Positions 18,534 through 27,759 are shown, counted from the stretch's first letter. The stretch is 64,000 bases of DNA from Rodentibacter genomosp. 2 (GCA_001999425.1 MLHP01000025.1:1-64000), one strand, 5' to 3'. A program made the numbers and translations. Notes: generated by a model from the sequence alone, not told the origin.

Positions 18534-18746
18534 TTATCGACGACAAACAGACGATCCGTATTTGCTACCACCGGGTAAACATTCACAAGCTTCACCGTCT
18601 TTATCTCTATCCAAATAATTTGCACCATTTTCTCTCATATATTGTTGAGCTTCATCTTGAGTTGCAAAGTCAGAACATCTAACTCTAGCAGCTAAAGAAT
18701 CATAAGAAAGAGCAAAAAGTAATACACCTAGTAAGATTTTTTTCAT
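18534..18746 (-). CDS. Small secreted Excalibur-domain protein
   Basis: A 70-residue precursor with a signal peptide (MKKILLGVLLFALSYDSLAA) and a mature Excalibur-type calcium-binding motif DRDKDGEACE, with cysteines at CSDF, CECL and VCRR that could form disulfides. Excalibur domains occur in extracellular proteins, often beside or fused to secreted nucleases. The start directly follows the stop of the upstream 51-residue gene (TAA-ATG), and its GGAGGA ribosome-binding site lies inside that gene, so translation is probably coupled. Function is unknown. Confidence 0.8.
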   Translation of the reverse strand: MKKILLGVLLFALSYDSLAARVRCSDFATQDEAQQYMRENGANYLDRDKDGEACECLPGGSKYGSSVCRR

Positions 18747-18902
18747 TTATCTTCCTCCAGGACGACGATCAGCAGCTCGATCGCCACAACGAGAACCATC
18801 TTTCGCCTGTTGCCAACTATGATCGCAGCTTCCTGCATTAGCAAAGGATGAAAATGTAGATAATGTAAATGTAGCTAATAAAATCATAATGATCTTTTTC
18901 AT
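18747..18902 (-). CDS. 51-residue secreted cysteine-containing peptide precursor
   Basis: A short gene reading from the ATG at 18902 to TAA at 18747. The product has a clear signal peptide (MKKIIMILLATFTLSTFSSF ending ANA) and a mature part of about 28 residues containing SCDHSWQQAKDGSRCG and the Arg-rich tail DRAADRRPGGR, with two cysteines. Small proteins ending in GRAA-x-RPGGR-like sequences occur in proteobacteria but I know no function for them. It is the first gene of a two-gene unit with the Excalibur protein. Confidence 0.75.
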   Translation of the reverse strand: MKKIIMILLATFTLSTFSSFANAGSCDHSWQQAKDGSRCGDRAADRRPGGR

Positions 18903-19082
18903 ATATACTCCAATGTGAATTAAACTTACTACGAATTATGCACGACACCTTGATGACTTTAGGTTAAAATCGCAGGGGTTGAGCATCTTTTAATATTATA
19001 AATAGGCGTTTATTATGAAGAAGATTGCAATAGTTACAATGTTCTATACTGTTTGTTACTTGACAATGTGAGGAGAGAGAAA
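18903..19082. promoter_or_regulatory. Divergent control region of the small secreted pair and the XRE gene
   Basis: These 180 bases separate the two transcription units. TTGCAA at 19025-19030 with TACTGT at 19047-19052 or TATACT at 19045-19050 are promoter-like toward the XRE gene. GTTAC occurs twice (19033 and 19054) and a strong GAGGAGAG precedes the start. No uptake sequence is present and the stretch is markedly AT-rich. Confidence 0.4.
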
Positions 19083-19481
19083 ATGGGAATAAATGAAAAA
19101 GTGCGATTTTTTCGAGAATTAAATCAATGGTCGCAAGAAGAAATGGCGGAAAGAATGAATATGTCAGTGACGGGCTATGCAAAAATTGAACGTGGTGAAA
19201 CTAATCTTAGCCTACATAAACTTAAACAAATTGCTTCTGTTTTTCAAATTGATTTAATTGATCTTTTATCTCCTAATGATAATGGTGTGATATTGATTGG
19301 AGGAGAAAATAACCAGAATCACTTCCGTAATAATTATTATGGTCATCAAGAGGCAGAATTTAAAATTGAGAAACTAGAATTAGAACTTAAACATAAAGAC
19401 GAATTATTAGCCCAAAAAGATCATGAATTAGAAAATCTCAAAGAGTTAATTAATTTACTAAAACAAAATATAGGAAAATAG
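19083..19481 (+). CDS. XRE-family transcriptional regulator with C-terminal coiled coil
   Basis: A 132-residue protein. Residues 1-62 form a Cro/C1-type helix-turn-helix (SQEEMAERMNMSVTGYAKIE), and residues 92-128 are a Leu/Glu/Lys-rich heptad pattern likely to be a coiled coil for oligomerisation. The start at 19083 has a strong ribosome-binding site. It is divergent from the small secreted pair and could regulate it. Regulators of this shape are frequent in mobile or accessory DNA, and the gene is more AT-rich than its neighbours. Confidence 0.85.
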   Translation: MGINEKVRFFRELNQWSQEEMAERMNMSVTGYAKIERGETNLSLHKLKQIASVFQIDLIDLLSPNDNGVILIGGENNQNHFRNNYYGHQEAEFKIEKLELELKHKDELLAQKDHELENLKELINLLKQNIGK

Positions 19482-19488
19482 GTGATTT

Positions 19489-19833
19489 ATGATTACCGTT
19501 TACGGTATTAAAAACTGCGATACTGTGAAAAAAGCGTTGAAATGGCTTGCGGATCACAATATTGAGCATAAACTGCATGATTATCGTATTGACGGTTTGG
19601 ATACGGTTTTTTTACAACAGGCGGAAGCCCAATTCGGTTGGGAAAATCTGGTGAATAAACGGAGTACGACGTGGCGAAACCTCGATGAGGAAATTAAAAA
19701 AAATTTGTCAAAAACGACCGCACTTTCCGTGCTTACGGAGAACCCAACTTTAATTAAACGCCCGATTATTATGCAGGATAATAAGGCATTAATTGGGTTT
19801 GATGTGAAAGAATACGAAAAAGCGTTTGCCTAA
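19489..19833 (+). CDS. yffB: ArsC/Spx-family thioredoxin-fold protein YffB
   Basis: A 114-residue ArsC-like protein with one N-terminal cysteine in IKNCDTVKKAL, residues NKRSTTWR in the middle and the conserved LIKRPII near residue 85. Length and sequence match YffB, a proposed glutathione-dependent thiol reductase; true arsenate reduction is not established for this branch. It starts 7 bases after the XRE gene and precedes dapE by 27 bases. The yffB-dapE pairing occurs in E. coli as well. Confidence 0.9.
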   Translation: MITVYGIKNCDTVKKALKWLADHNIEHKLHDYRIDGLDTVFLQQAEAQFGWENLVNKRSTTWRNLDEEIKKNLSKTTALSVLTENPTLIKRPIIMQDNKALIGFDVKEYEKAFA

Positions 19834-19860
19834 AGTGCGGTTAACTTTTGAGGTGTTTTT

Positions 19861-20994
19861 ATGCAAGAAAAGATCGTGCAATTAGCGCAAGAATTAATCC
19901 GCCGTCCCTCCATCAGTCCGAATGATGAAGGTTGCCAGACATTAATTGCGGAACGTTTGGAAAAACTCGGATTTGAAATTGAATGGCTTCCTTTTAATGA
20001 GACCTTAAATCTTTGGGCAAAACACGGTGCGGGCGAGCCGGTGGTTGCCTTTGCCGGTCATACGGATGTGGTGCCGGTTGGTGACGAACATCAATGGAAT
20101 TATCCGCCTTTTTCGGCGGAAATTGTCGGTGATATGCTTTATGGGCGCGGCGCGGCGGATATGAAAGGCTCGTTGGCTGCAATGATTGTGGCAGCGGAAG
20201 AATATGTGAAAGCCAATCCCCATCACGCGGGCACGATTGCTTTATTAATCACTTCCGATGAAGAAGCCGTCGCCAAAGACGGCACGGTTCGTGTGGTAGA
20301 AACCTTGATGGAACGTGGCGAAAAAATTACTTATTGTATGGTCGGCGAGCCGTCCAGTTCGCAAATTTTAGGTGATGTGGTAAAAAACGGTCGTCGTGGT
20401 TCTATCACCGCTAATCTGTATATTCAGGGGATTCAGGGACATGTGGCTTACCCTCATTTAGCGGATAATCCCATTCATAAAGCGTTGCCATTCTTACAAG
20501 AACTCTCCTCCTACCAGTGGGATAACGGTAGTGCGTTTTTTCCGCCTACCAGCCTACAAATCGCCAATATTCACGCCGGCACGGGCAGTAATAACGTGAT
20601 CCCGGGGGAACTTTATGTGCAGTTTAATTTACGTTACTGTACAGAAGTGACGGATGAGGTGATCAAACAAAAGGTCGTAGAAATGTTGGAAAAGCACGGT
20701 TTAAAACATCGCATTGAATGGAATCTTTCAGGTAAACCGTTTTTAACCAAACTGGGGAAATTAGTGAATGCCGTGGTGGACAGCATTAAAGAAATAACCG
20801 GTATTACACCGAAACTTGAAACCGGTGGCGGTACATCTGACGGGCGTTTTATTGCTTTAATGGGAGCGGAAGTAGTGGAATTTGGCCCGCTTAATGCCAC
20901 GATTCATAAAGTGAATGAAGGTGTGAGCATAGAAGATCTCGGTAAGTGCGGTCAAATTTATCATCAAATGTTAGTAAATTTATTGGATAACTAA
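19861..20994 (+). CDS. dapE: Succinyl-diaminopimelate desuccinylase
   Basis: DapE removes the succinyl group in the lysine/meso-diaminopimelate pathway, feeding cell-wall synthesis. This 377-residue M20 di-zinc peptidase has the metal-binding [11 protein letters not shown] near residue 65, [10 protein letters not shown] near 97, [11 protein letters not shown] near 132 and a C-terminal [10 protein letters not shown]. It is followed after one base by the M15 peptidase gene, so they are co-transcribed. Confidence 0.97.
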   Translation: MQEKIVQLAQELIRRPSISPNDEGCQTLIAERLEKLGFEIEWLPFNETLNLWAKHGAGEPVVAFAGHTDVVPVGDEHQWNYPPFSAEIVGDMLYGRGAADMKGSLAAMIVAAEEYVKANPHHAGTIALLITSDEEAVAKDGTVRVVETLMERGEKITYCMVGEPSSSQILGDVVKNGRRGSITANLYIQGIQGHVAYPHLADNPIHKALPFLQELSSYQWDNGSAFFPPTSLQIANIHAGTGSNNVIPGELYVQFNLRYCTEVTDEVIKQKVVEMLEKHGLKHRIEWNLSGKPFLTKLGKLVNAVVDSIKEITGITPKLETGGGTSDGRFIALMGAEVVEFGPLNATIHKVNEGVSIEDLGKCGQIYHQMLVNLLDN

Positions 20995-20995
20995 A

Positions 20996-21676
20996 ATGAA
21001 ATTAACTTCGGCAATGCTTACGGGAAAATCGCGCGAACATTTAGTGAATTTACCCACTCCGCATTCAACAAACCATTTTTTACAGGAACAAGCCGTAAAA
21101 GCCTTTCAAAGTTTGCAGCAAAGTGCGGTCAAAAATGGCTTTAATTTACAACCGGCAAGTAGTTTTCGAGATTTTCAACGTCAGCAGTTGATTTGGAACA
21201 GCAAATTTAGCGGTGAACGTAAAGTACATGATGATTCGGGCATCGCTTTGGATTTAACGAAATTGGACGATTGGCAAAAATGCCAAGCCATTTTACGTTG
21301 GTCGGCGTTGCCGGGGGCGAGCCGTCATCATTGGGGAACGGAAATTGATATTTTCGATCCGGATCTGTTACCACAAGGGCAATCCTTACAGCTTGAACCT
21401 TGGGAATATGAAAAAGGGGGCTATTTTTGTGAGTTAAGTGAATTTCTTGTTGAAAATTTACCGCACTTCGATTTTGCGCTTCCATTTATGCAGCAACCCA
21501 TAGGTAAAAAAATAGGGCGTGAACCTTGGCATATTAGCTATTTACCCTTAGCGGAGCAGGCGAGGGCACAATTTTCATCTGAGGTTTTATTACAGTCTTG
21601 GCAAAATGAAGAAATTGGTGGAAAGGATATTTTGCGCAAGTATATGGATCAAATTTTTGAACAATTTATGGTATAG
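20996..21676 (+). CDS. M15-family (VanY-like) D-Ala-D-Ala carboxypeptidase-type protein
   Basis: A 226-residue protein with the M15B zinc-peptidase signature: SRHHWGTEIDIFDP around residues 113-126 (pattern SxHxxGxxxD) and EPWHISY near residue 178 (catalytic Glu and third zinc His). It probably trims cell-wall peptides or related D-amino acid peptides. No signal peptide is evident, which leaves its location open. Coupling with dapE places it near cell-wall precursor metabolism. Confidence 0.85.
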   Translation: MKLTSAMLTGKSREHLVNLPTPHSTNHFLQEQAVKAFQSLQQSAVKNGFNLQPASSFRDFQRQQLIWNSKFSGERKVHDDSGIALDLTKLDDWQKCQAILRWSALPGASRHHWGTEIDIFDPDLLPQGQSLQLEPWEYEKGGYFCELSEFLVENLPHFDFALPFMQQPIGKKIGREPWHISYLPLAEQARAQFSSEVLLQSWQNEEIGGKDILRKYMDQIFEQFMV

Positions 21677-21677
21677 C

Positions 21678-21708
21678 AAAAGTGCGGTGGAATTTGACCG
21701 CACTTTTT
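21678..21708. terminator. Inverted uptake-sequence terminator between the M15 gene and rapZ
   Basis: AAAAGTGCGGT (21678-21688) pairs with ACCGCACTTTT (21697-21707). It serves both convergent genes. Confidence 0.85.
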
Positions 21709-21710
21709 GT

Positions 21711-22568
21711 CTATTTATTTTTATTCTTTTCTAAGGATTTATGCTGAATTTTTACGTTTTTCCCTTTAGCTTGGAAATATTCACCAAGTTGCTGCGCAAT
21801 ATAAACCGAGCGATGTTTTCCTCCGGTACAACCGATCGCAATAGTTAAGTAGCTGCGGTTGTTTTGTTCTAACATTGGTAACCATGTTTCAATGTAATTA
21901 CGGGTGAGATAGATGAAATTATTGACATCATCATGGCTGTTTAAAAAACGGGCAACAGGTTCGTCTAATCCCGTCATTGGGCGAAGTTCGGGATCCCAGT
22001 GCGGATTCGGCAAAAAACGCACGTCAAATACATAGTCCGCATCAAGAGGAATACCATATTTAAAACCGAAGGACTCTACAATAATTTTTAGCTCTTTTTC
22101 CGTATCCCCCCGTAAAAATTCACGCAATTTTTCTGCCAAAGTATGCGTAGAAATATGTGTTGTATCAATAACGAAATTTGCGTGCTGCAGCAATGGTTCT
22201 AATTGTTGGTGTTCGGCATCAATAGCAGCCTCAAGGGAGAGATCGTTAGCAGAAAGAGGATGAAGCCGGCGAGAGTCGCTGTATCGGCGAATCAGTGTGC
22301 TACGATCAGAATCTAAAAAAATAATTTGGGTTGCATAATGACGTTGAATGTCCGTTAGAATTTGCTCAAGGGATTGTGCTGATTCGGGTAAATTACGAAT
22401 ATCAAGACTGATTGCGACAGCGGTTTGAGTTTTGGCTAAAATCTCCGTGAGCTGGGGTAATAAATCCAGTGGAAGGTTATCAACACAATAGTAGCCCATA
22501 TCTTCCAGCGAACGTAATGCCACTGATTTTCCCGCTCCGGAGCGACCGCTGATAATGATAATTTCCAT
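21711..22568 (-). CDS. rapZ: RapZ, nucleotide-binding RNase adapter
   Basis: The 285-residue protein has Walker [10 protein letters not shown] near residue 6 and the C-terminal RNA-binding domain with [16 protein letters not shown] near 247-262, ending in a basic tail. In E. coli RapZ guides RNase E to the sRNA GlmZ and responds to glucosamine-6-phosphate. GlmY/GlmZ are known from enterobacteria, so its RNA partner here is unknown. It is the last gene of the lptC-lptA-lptB-ptsN-rapZ unit; npr, which follows in E. coli, is absent. Confidence 0.95.
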   Translation of the reverse strand: MEIIIISGRSGAGKSVALRSLEDMGYYCVDNLPLDLLPQLTEILAKTQTAVAISLDIRNLPESAQSLEQILTDIQRHYATQIIFLDSDRSTLIRRYSDSRRLHPLSANDLSLEAAIDAEHQQLEPLLQHANFVIDTTHISTHTLAEKLREFLRGDTEKELKIIVESFGFKYGIPLDADYVFDVRFLPNPHWDPELRPMTGLDEPVARFLNSHDDVNNFIYLTRNYIETWLPMLEQNNRSYLTIAIGCTGGKHRSVYIAQQLGEYFQAKGKNVKIQHKSLEKNKNK

Positions 22569-22586
22569 ACAGTTCCCCTTGTAATA

Positions 22587-23090
22587 TTATGTTTCACTCT
22601 CAGTCAAAGAATGCGTTTCTTCTGTTGTTTGATCCGCCATCTCAAAAACTTGCCAGATTTCATCCGCACTTTTTGTAGAACGTAATTGTTTAAGAAAATT
22701 TTTGTCTGTGATTTTTTCCGTTAAATGAGAAAGTACAGGAATATAGGTTTGGCACTGATTTTCCGGTACAAGCACGGCGAAAACGAGATCTATTGGTTTA
22801 CCATCCTGCGCACCGTAATCAATCGGCGTTTCTAATTGAAGAAATACAGCAAGGGCTTTATCGGTTGCTTTCGCCGGTAATTTTGCTTTTGGCATTGCCA
22901 CACCGTTACCTAATCCCGAGTTCCCTAATTTTTCACGTTCAAATAAGCATTCAAAGCAAGCTTGCTCGCCTTTTTCACAGTGTAATTGTTCTACGACAAA
23001 ATGAGCAATAGATTCAAATAATCGCTTTTTACTTGAAAAGCAAACACCCTGACGAATATTTTCAGGGTGAAAGAGTTCTGTTAATTTCAT
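22587..23090 (-). CDS. ptsN: PtsN (EIIA-Ntr)-like protein lacking the phospho-acceptor histidine
   Basis: A 167-residue EIIA-fold protein in the canonical place after lptB. It aligns with E. coli PtsN along its length (SSKKRLFESIAHFV, REKLGNSGLGNGVAMP, QLETPIDY, VDLVFAVLVPE-like core). At the active site E. coli has IPHGKL with phosphorylated His73; here the sequence is MPKAKL, with lysine 68 in that position (codon AAA). It therefore cannot be phosphorylated there. The C-terminal tail is rich in Thr, Ser and Glu. The protein may act only in an unphosphorylated-like state. Confidence 0.9.
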   Translation of the reverse strand: MKLTELFHPENIRQGVCFSSKKRLFESIAHFVVEQLHCEKGEQACFECLFEREKLGNSGLGNGVAMPKAKLPAKATDKALAVFLQLETPIDYGAQDGKPIDLVFAVLVPENQCQTYIPVLSHLTEKITDKNFLKQLRSTKSADEIWQVFEMADQTTEETHSLTESET

Positions 23091-23092
23091 CT

Positions 23093-23818
23093 TTATAACT
23101 TAAATTCTTCGCCAAGATACACGCGTTTAACATGTTCATCATTCATCACTTCTTCCGGTGTACCGGTGGCGATAATTTGACCTTTCCCTACAATATAAGC
23201 TCGTTCACAGACATCTAGAGTTTCGCGCACGTTATGATCGGTGATTAACACACCTAAACCGCGGTTACGCAAATCGGTAATAATCTTTTTAATATCCGTA
23301 ACGGAAATAGGATCAACCCCTGCAAAAGGTTCATCTAATAAAATAAATTTGGGATTGGCGGCAAGTGCCCGTGCAATTTCTACACGACGACGTTCACCAC
23401 CGGAAAGGGATTGACCAAGGCTATTGCGAATATGTCCGATATTAAATTCTTCAATTAATTCATCCGCTCTTTCCCTGCGTTGTTCCGGAGTGAGAGCTTT
23501 GCGAATTTCTAACACCGCCATTAAGTTATCGTAAACGCTTAAACGGCGAAAAATTGACGCTTCCTGAGGAAGATAGCCTATACCGCGTTGTGCACGGTTA
23601 TGCATTGGTAATAGACTAATATCTTCACCATCAATAGTAATTTTACCCTGATCTTGGCGCACAAGCCCTACAACCATATAGAATGTGGTGGTTTTGCCGG
23701 CACCATTCGGACCTAATAGCCCGACGATTTCATTAGAATTAACCGTAAGGCTGACATCAGAAACAACTTTACGATTTTTATAACTTTTAGCCAAAAATTC
23801 AGCATGTAATACGGACAT
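23093..23818 (-). CDS. lptB: LPS export ABC transporter ATPase LptB
   Basis: LptB powers extraction of lipopolysaccharide from the inner membrane as part of LptB2FGC. The 241-residue ATPase shows Walker [10 protein letters not shown] near residue 36, Q-loop [16 protein letters not shown], signature [15 protein letters not shown] near 138, and Walker [14 protein letters not shown]. It is 3 bases after lptA and 2 bases before ptsN, i.e. in one transcript. Confidence 0.97.
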   Translation of the reverse strand: MSVLHAEFLAKSYKNRKVVSDVSLTVNSNEIVGLLGPNGAGKTTTFYMVVGLVRQDQGKITIDGEDISLLPMHNRAQRGIGYLPQEASIFRRLSVYDNLMAVLEIRKALTPEQRRERADELIEEFNIGHIRNSLGQSLSGGERRRVEIARALAANPKFILLDEPFAGVDPISVTDIKKIITDLRNRGLGVLITDHNVRETLDVCERAYIVGKGQIIATGTPEEVMNDEHVKRVYLGEEFKL

Positions 23819-23821
23819 CAG

Positions 23822-24337
23822 TTATTTTTTACCTTTTTGTTGTAATTGGGTCGGAATTAATACGGTTTTAACACGCGATTTACCACCATTTGCTTTTAGC
23901 TGCTGTTTTTTCACATCATAAGTAATGCGTTCGCTATTTATTTTACTGTCAAGTTGTCTTAGCTCCGCATTGCCTGTCAGCGTTAAAAATTCCGCACCGA
24001 GATCATAATGTACTTGGTTTGCTTTGCCGTCCACCGGTTTGCCATCATCTAATAATTGGTGGAAAGTCACAGGTGAGCCGAAAGCTTCAACAGTTTCTTT
24101 TTTACCGGAATTTTCAGGCGGGCGGGTGATGACCACTTTATTCGCTTTAATCAGAATGGAACCTTGTGTAATTACCACATTATCAGTGAAAGTAACCACA
24201 CTGTTTTCCATATCCAAAGATTGGTTATCGGAGACGATATTAATCGGTTGATTTGTATCATCTTTTAAGGCGAAAGCTGAAAGGGAGACCATCGCCAATG
24301 TTGTAGTGAGAAGAATCTTACGGGTTACTGATTTCAT
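23822..24337 (-). CDS. lptA: LPS periplasmic bridge protein LptA
   Basis: LptA forms the periplasmic beta-jellyroll bridge that carries lipopolysaccharide between LptC and LptD. The 171-residue precursor has a signal peptide (ILLTTTLAMVSLSAFA) and the OstA-like repeats, including NQPINIVSDNQSLDMENSVV and ITYDVKKQQLKANGG. Its start lies within the last 20 bases of lptC. Confidence 0.95.
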   Translation of the reverse strand: MKSVTRKILLTTTLAMVSLSAFALKDDTNQPINIVSDNQSLDMENSVVTFTDNVVITQGSILIKANKVVITRPPENSGKKETVEAFGSPVTFHQLLDDGKPVDGKANQVHYDLGAEFLTLTGNAELRQLDSKINSERITYDVKKQQLKANGGKSRVKTVLIPTQLQQKGKK

Positions 24338-24923
24338 AATATGTTTTTACCTGTTCCTTTAGAGTTGCCACTTGTTGGCGCAAGTTACCCACCATTTTTA
24401 AGCCGGTGGAATTAAAATTTTGTCCGTTAATTTTTACCATTGTGTCAGATGTAATATCTTGTGTTTTTAAATTAACGACAGCCGCTTGTGTTTCTACGCG
24501 TTGAAGTCGGGAAGTCGGCTCTAGGCTCTCTGCTACGACATCACCCTCTAAATAAAGGAGCTCATCTTTTGTTAAAACAGCTTTTTGCGCACTTAACTTC
24601 CAACTTTGCGATTCCAGTAATTTTGCCGTTTCGTTTTTCTGTTTTTGATTATCGCCGGCAGTATCAAAAAGATAAACGAGCGGAGCGATAAAATTTGTTT
24701 TTCCATCATGACTAAAGTGTTCGACTTCGTCTGAAATCGCCAAATATTGTTTTTTGCCGTCCGGCGAAAAGATGGTTGTTTCCATTTTTTGCCCGATATA
24801 ATCAGGGCTATCCGGTGCTTTTACCAAACTTTGTAAATCACTGTTATCTTGGTTTAGTGAATAATACCAACCGAGCAGGCAAAGTGCCATAATACCGAGA
24901 ATAATATTCCAACGAATATTCAT
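24318..24923 (-). CDS. lptC: LPS export protein LptC
   Basis: LptC is a bitopic inner-membrane protein linking LptB2FG to LptA. The 201-residue sequence has one N-terminal transmembrane segment (WNIILGIMALCLLGWYYSL) and a periplasmic OstA-like domain with PDYIGQKMETTIFSPDGKKQ and AVLTKDELLYLEGDV. It is the first gene of the unit seen here; kdsC, often upstream in E. coli, is not adjacent. Confidence 0.94.
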   Translation of the reverse strand: MNIRWNIILGIMALCLLGWYYSLNQDNSDLQSLVKAPDSPDYIGQKMETTIFSPDGKKQYLAISDEVEHFSHDGKTNFIAPLVYLFDTAGDNQKQKNETAKLLESQSWKLSAQKAVLTKDELLYLEGDVVAESLEPTSRLQRVETQAAVVNLKTQDITSDTMVKINGQNFNSTGLKMVGNLRQQVATLKEQVKTYYEISNP

Positions 24924-25010
24924 AAAAATATTTGTCCTGTTTAAAATAGGGGCGAATCATACCATAATTTTAAGACTGCTCTAAAACCAAGTGCGGTCAA
25001 AAATAATTTT

Positions 25011-25547
25011 TTAATCCGGTAAAATAATATCTTTCAATACCTGATAAATTTCACGATAAGCTTTCAAGGGTTTATTCTGTGCTTTTTCTTTCTGGGCCGA
25101 TCGAATTAAATTGCGTAATTGCTGGCGATCAGCTGTTGGATATTCATTTAAGAAATCGCTAAGTACCGTATCCCCTTGTTCGACTAACTCATCACGCAAT
25201 ATTTCCAATTTTTGCAATATTGCCTGTTGTAGATTATGTTTATTTTCAATTTTATCCAAGGATTCTCGAATCGGTTCAACATCAATGCTACGCAATAATT
25301 TGCCGATATACTGTAATTGGCGGCGGCGCGCCTCTTTTTGCAAACGTTGTGCAAGCTCAATGGCTTCTAATAATGAATCATCAAGTGGCACTTTAGTCAG
25401 ATTGGTTTTGGTTAAGTTCACCAACTTTTCACCGAGCTGTTTTAACTCCTCAGCATCACGTTTGATTTCACTTTTACTTACCCAAATGATTTCTTCTTGT
25501 TGTTCCTCTTCCCAATCAAATATTTCTTTTTTCTTACGTTTTGCCAT
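25011..25547 (-). CDS. darP: DarP (YjgA), 50S ribosome biogenesis factor
   Basis: A 178-residue highly charged helical protein of the DUF615 family: [27 protein letters not shown] N-terminus, ALARRLQK-like centre ([20 protein letters not shown]) and a C-terminal KALREIYQ-like segment. DarP associates with pre-50S particles in E. coli. I use the ATG at 25547 because it has AAGGAAT and gives the usual MAKRKKK start. It is divergent from pmbA/tldE, a pairing also found in E. coli. Confidence 0.92.
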   Translation of the reverse strand: MAKRKKKEIFDWEEEQQEEIIWVSKSEIKRDAEELKQLGEKLVNLTKTNLTKVPLDDSLLEAIELAQRLQKEARRRQLQYIGKLLRSIDVEPIRESLDKIENKHNLQQAILQKLEILRDELVEQGDTVLSDFLNEYPTADRQQLRNLIRSAQKEKAQNKPLKAYREIYQVLKDIILPD

Positions 25548-25635
25548 GTTATTCCTTCTTAGAAATTTAGCGCGCATTTTAGCATAAACTTTGAAAATAA
25601 GATAAAATGCGAAAAATTTTTAACGGAAAAACAGA

Positions 25636-26991
25636 ATGAAAACAGCAGAAAATCAGACCGCACTTTTGAAACAACAAGAGCAAGAATTACGTCAAGCGGT
25701 GGGGTTCGCCCTTGCGGTCGCCCAAAAAGCAGGCGCAACCGCCGAGGTTGGCGTTACGAAAGTGAGCGGTTTATCCATTTCCACCCGTTTACAGGAAATT
25801 GAAAACGTGGAATTCACCAATGACGGTGCACTTGGTATTTCAGTCTATTTAGGACAACAAAAAGGCAATGCTTCAACTTCCGATTTAAGCGAACAGGCGA
25901 TTAAAAATACTGTTGAAGCGGCTTTGGCGATTGCTAAATATACTTCGCCGGATGATTGTACCGGTTTAGCCGAAAAAGAATTGATGGCATTTGAGGCTGC
26001 CGATTTAGTCCTTTATCACGCTGCTGATATTGATGTTGAGAAAGCTACAGCACTTGCTTTGCAAGCAGAAAAGACCGCATTGGATGCAGATAAACGAATT
26101 GTTAATAGTAACGGAGCAAGTTTTAACTCCCACACAGGCGTGCGTGTATATGGCAATACGCACGGAATGTTGCAAAGTTATTTATCAAGCCGTTATTCTT
26201 TATCTTGTTCGGTTATCGGTGGTGTGGAAGATGCGCTGGAAAATGATTATGAATATACGATTTCACGCAATTTTGACAAGTTGGAGTCGGCAGAATGGGT
26301 TGGGAAAAATTGTGCGAAAAAAGTCGTTGCTCGGTTAAATCCACAAAAACTCACCACCCGAGAAGTGCCCGTGATCTTTTTAAATGATGTGGCGACAGGC
26401 ATTATTTCACATTTTGCCGCAGCTATTAGTGGGGGAAGTTTATACCGTAAATCAAGTTTCTTGTTAGATCATTTAGGAAAACAAGTGCTGCCGGCATGGT
26501 TTAATATCAGTGAACGCCCGCATTTGTTGAGCCGTTTGGCCTCAACCCCTTTTGACAGCGAAGGCGTACGCACGCAAGATTTAGAAATCGTACAAGACGG
26601 TATTTTACAGACTTATTTATTGACCCATTACAGTGGTAAAAAAATGGGCATGAAAAGCACCGGTCATGCCGGAGGGATTCATAACTGGTTGGTTCAACCC
26701 AATTTAACCGGCGGATTGACCGCACTTTTAAGTGAAATGGGAACAGGATTATTAGTCACGGATGTGATGGGGCAAGGTGTGAATATTGTGACTGGTGATT
26801 ATTCCCGTGGTGCATCAGGCTTTTGGGTGGAAAACGGAGAAATTCAATATCCGGTATCCGAGATTACAATTGCCGGGCAACTGCCGGATATGCTGAAAAA
26901 TATAGTGGCGATTAGTGATGATGTGGAGCATCGTTCTAATATTCAAACCGGCTCAATTTTGTTAGATAAAATGAAAATCTCAGGAAATTAA
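25636..26991 (+). CDS. pmbA: PmbA (TldE), metalloprotease subunit
   Basis: PmbA/TldE is the non-metal-binding half of the TldD-TldE heterodimeric protease that matures microcin B17 and degrades the antitoxin CcdA in E. coli. The 451-residue protein has the U62 family pattern ([40 protein letters not shown], [21 protein letters not shown]). Its partner gene tldD is at 42451-43899. A predicted small RNA gene follows. Confidence 0.95.
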   Translation: MKTAENQTALLKQQEQELRQAVGFALAVAQKAGATAEVGVTKVSGLSISTRLQEIENVEFTNDGALGISVYLGQQKGNASTSDLSEQAIKNTVEAALAIAKYTSPDDCTGLAEKELMAFEAADLVLYHAADIDVEKATALALQAEKTALDADKRIVNSNGASFNSHTGVRVYGNTHGMLQSYLSSRYSLSCSVIGGVEDALENDYEYTISRNFDKLESAEWVGKNCAKKVVARLNPQKLTTREVPVIFLNDVATGIISHFAAAISGGSLYRKSSFLLDHLGKQVLPAWFNISERPHLLSRLASTPFDSEGVRTQDLEIVQDGILQTYLLTHYSGKKMGMKSTGHAGGIHNWLVQPNLTGGLTALLSEMGTGLLVTDVMGQGVNIVTGDYSRGASGFWVENGEIQYPVSEITIAGQLPDMLKNIVAISDDVEHRSNIQTGSILLDKMKISGN

Positions 26992-26995
26992 TTAT

Positions 26996-27039
26996 TTGAG
27001 AATAATTCTTATTGACAGGAAAATTAATTCTGTTACTAT
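26996..27039 (+). promoter_or_regulatory. Promoter with Fur-like box for the predicted small RNA
   Basis: TTGACA (27012-27017, perfect -35) is 16 bases before TACTAT (27034-27039). GAGAATAATTCTTATTGAC at 26998-27016 matches the 19-base Fur consensus at 12 positions and overlaps the -35, the placement expected for iron-dependent repression. Confidence 0.6.
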
Positions 27040-27045
27040 GCACAC

Positions 27046-27143
27046 ATCTGTTCAGATGCGATTGCAGATTGCTTCAACAGGTAGAGTAGAAAGTAAATTC
27101 ATCCGTGTTAAAAAGCTGAAGGTTTAAACTTCAGCTTTTTTTT
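27046..27143 (+). ncRNA. Predicted iron-responsive small RNA (RyhB/HrrF-like logic)
   Basis: A strong promoter (-35 TTGACA, -10 TACTAT) overlapped by a Fur-like box leads into about 98 transcribed bases without a credible reading frame, ending at an intrinsic terminator (AAAGCTGAAG at 27112-27121 with CTTCAGCTTT at 27129-27138, then T-run). H. influenzae has a Fur-controlled small RNA called HrrF; this could be its equivalent, but I cannot confirm homology. Candidate single-stranded region: CAGATTGCTTCAACAGG. Confidence 0.6.
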
Positions 27144-27203
27144 GTTTTTCTTTGTATAATGGGACGGACTAATTGATCTCATTATTTAATTTAAGGACAA
27201 AAA

Positions 27204-27743
27204 ATGAAAAAACATCATGTTGATGTATTAATTTCTGAAGCCGATGTGAAAGCGCGTATTGCCTCATTGGGAGAAGAAATTACGGCTTTTTATCACCAAA
27301 AACAGGTCAATAAACTTATTGTTGTTGGCTTATTACGCGGTTCATTTATTTTTATGGCTGATTTAGTACGTGAATTAGCATTGCCGATAGAAATTGAGTT
27401 TATGACAACATCAAGTTACGGTAGTGGGATGACAACCAACCATGATGTAAAAATCAGCAAAGATTTAGAGGGCGATATTCGAGGCGAACACGTACTTATT
27501 GTCGAAGACATTATTGATACCGGTTATACGCTTGAGAAAGTTCGTGAAATTTTGAATTTACGTGATCCGGCGAGTTTGGCGATTTGCACATTATTAGACA
27601 AACCGTCGAGAAGAGAAGTCAGTGTGCCGGTGGAATGGGTTGGCTTTGAAATTCCTGATGAATTTGTTGTGGGTTGCGGTATTGATTATGCCCAGCGATA
27701 TCGCAACTTAGGCTATATTGGCAAGGTTGTATTGGAAGAGTAA
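27204..27743 (+). CDS. hpt: Hypoxanthine phosphoribosyltransferase
   Basis: Hpt salvages hypoxanthine (and guanine less well) to nucleotides using PRPP. The 179-residue protein has the PRPP-binding motif [14 protein letters not shown] near residues 98-111 and the flexible-loop SSYGSGM near 73. A TATAAT at 27155-27160 suggests its own promoter after the small RNA terminator. Confidence 0.95.
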   Translation: MKKHHVDVLISEADVKARIASLGEEITAFYHQKQVNKLIVVGLLRGSFIFMADLVRELALPIEIEFMTTSSYGSGMTTNHDVKISKDLEGDIRGEHVLIVEDIIDTGYTLEKVREILNLRDPASLAICTLLDKPSRREVSVPVEWVGFEIPDEFVVGCGIDYAQRYRNLGYIGKVVLEE

Positions 27744-27759
27744 GTTTTCAGCATAGAAA

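Noticed and set aside
19015..19071. An 18-codon reading frame beginning MKKIAIVTMFY just before the XRE gene, looking like a leader peptide.
   Set aside because: It overlaps the likely promoter of the XRE gene, lacks a good ribosome-binding site and has no attenuator-like codons or hairpin after it.
22587..23818. Possible hidden rpoN or hpf fragment between lptB and ptsN.
   Set aside because: The two genes are separated by only 2 bases and no remnant is present within or around them.
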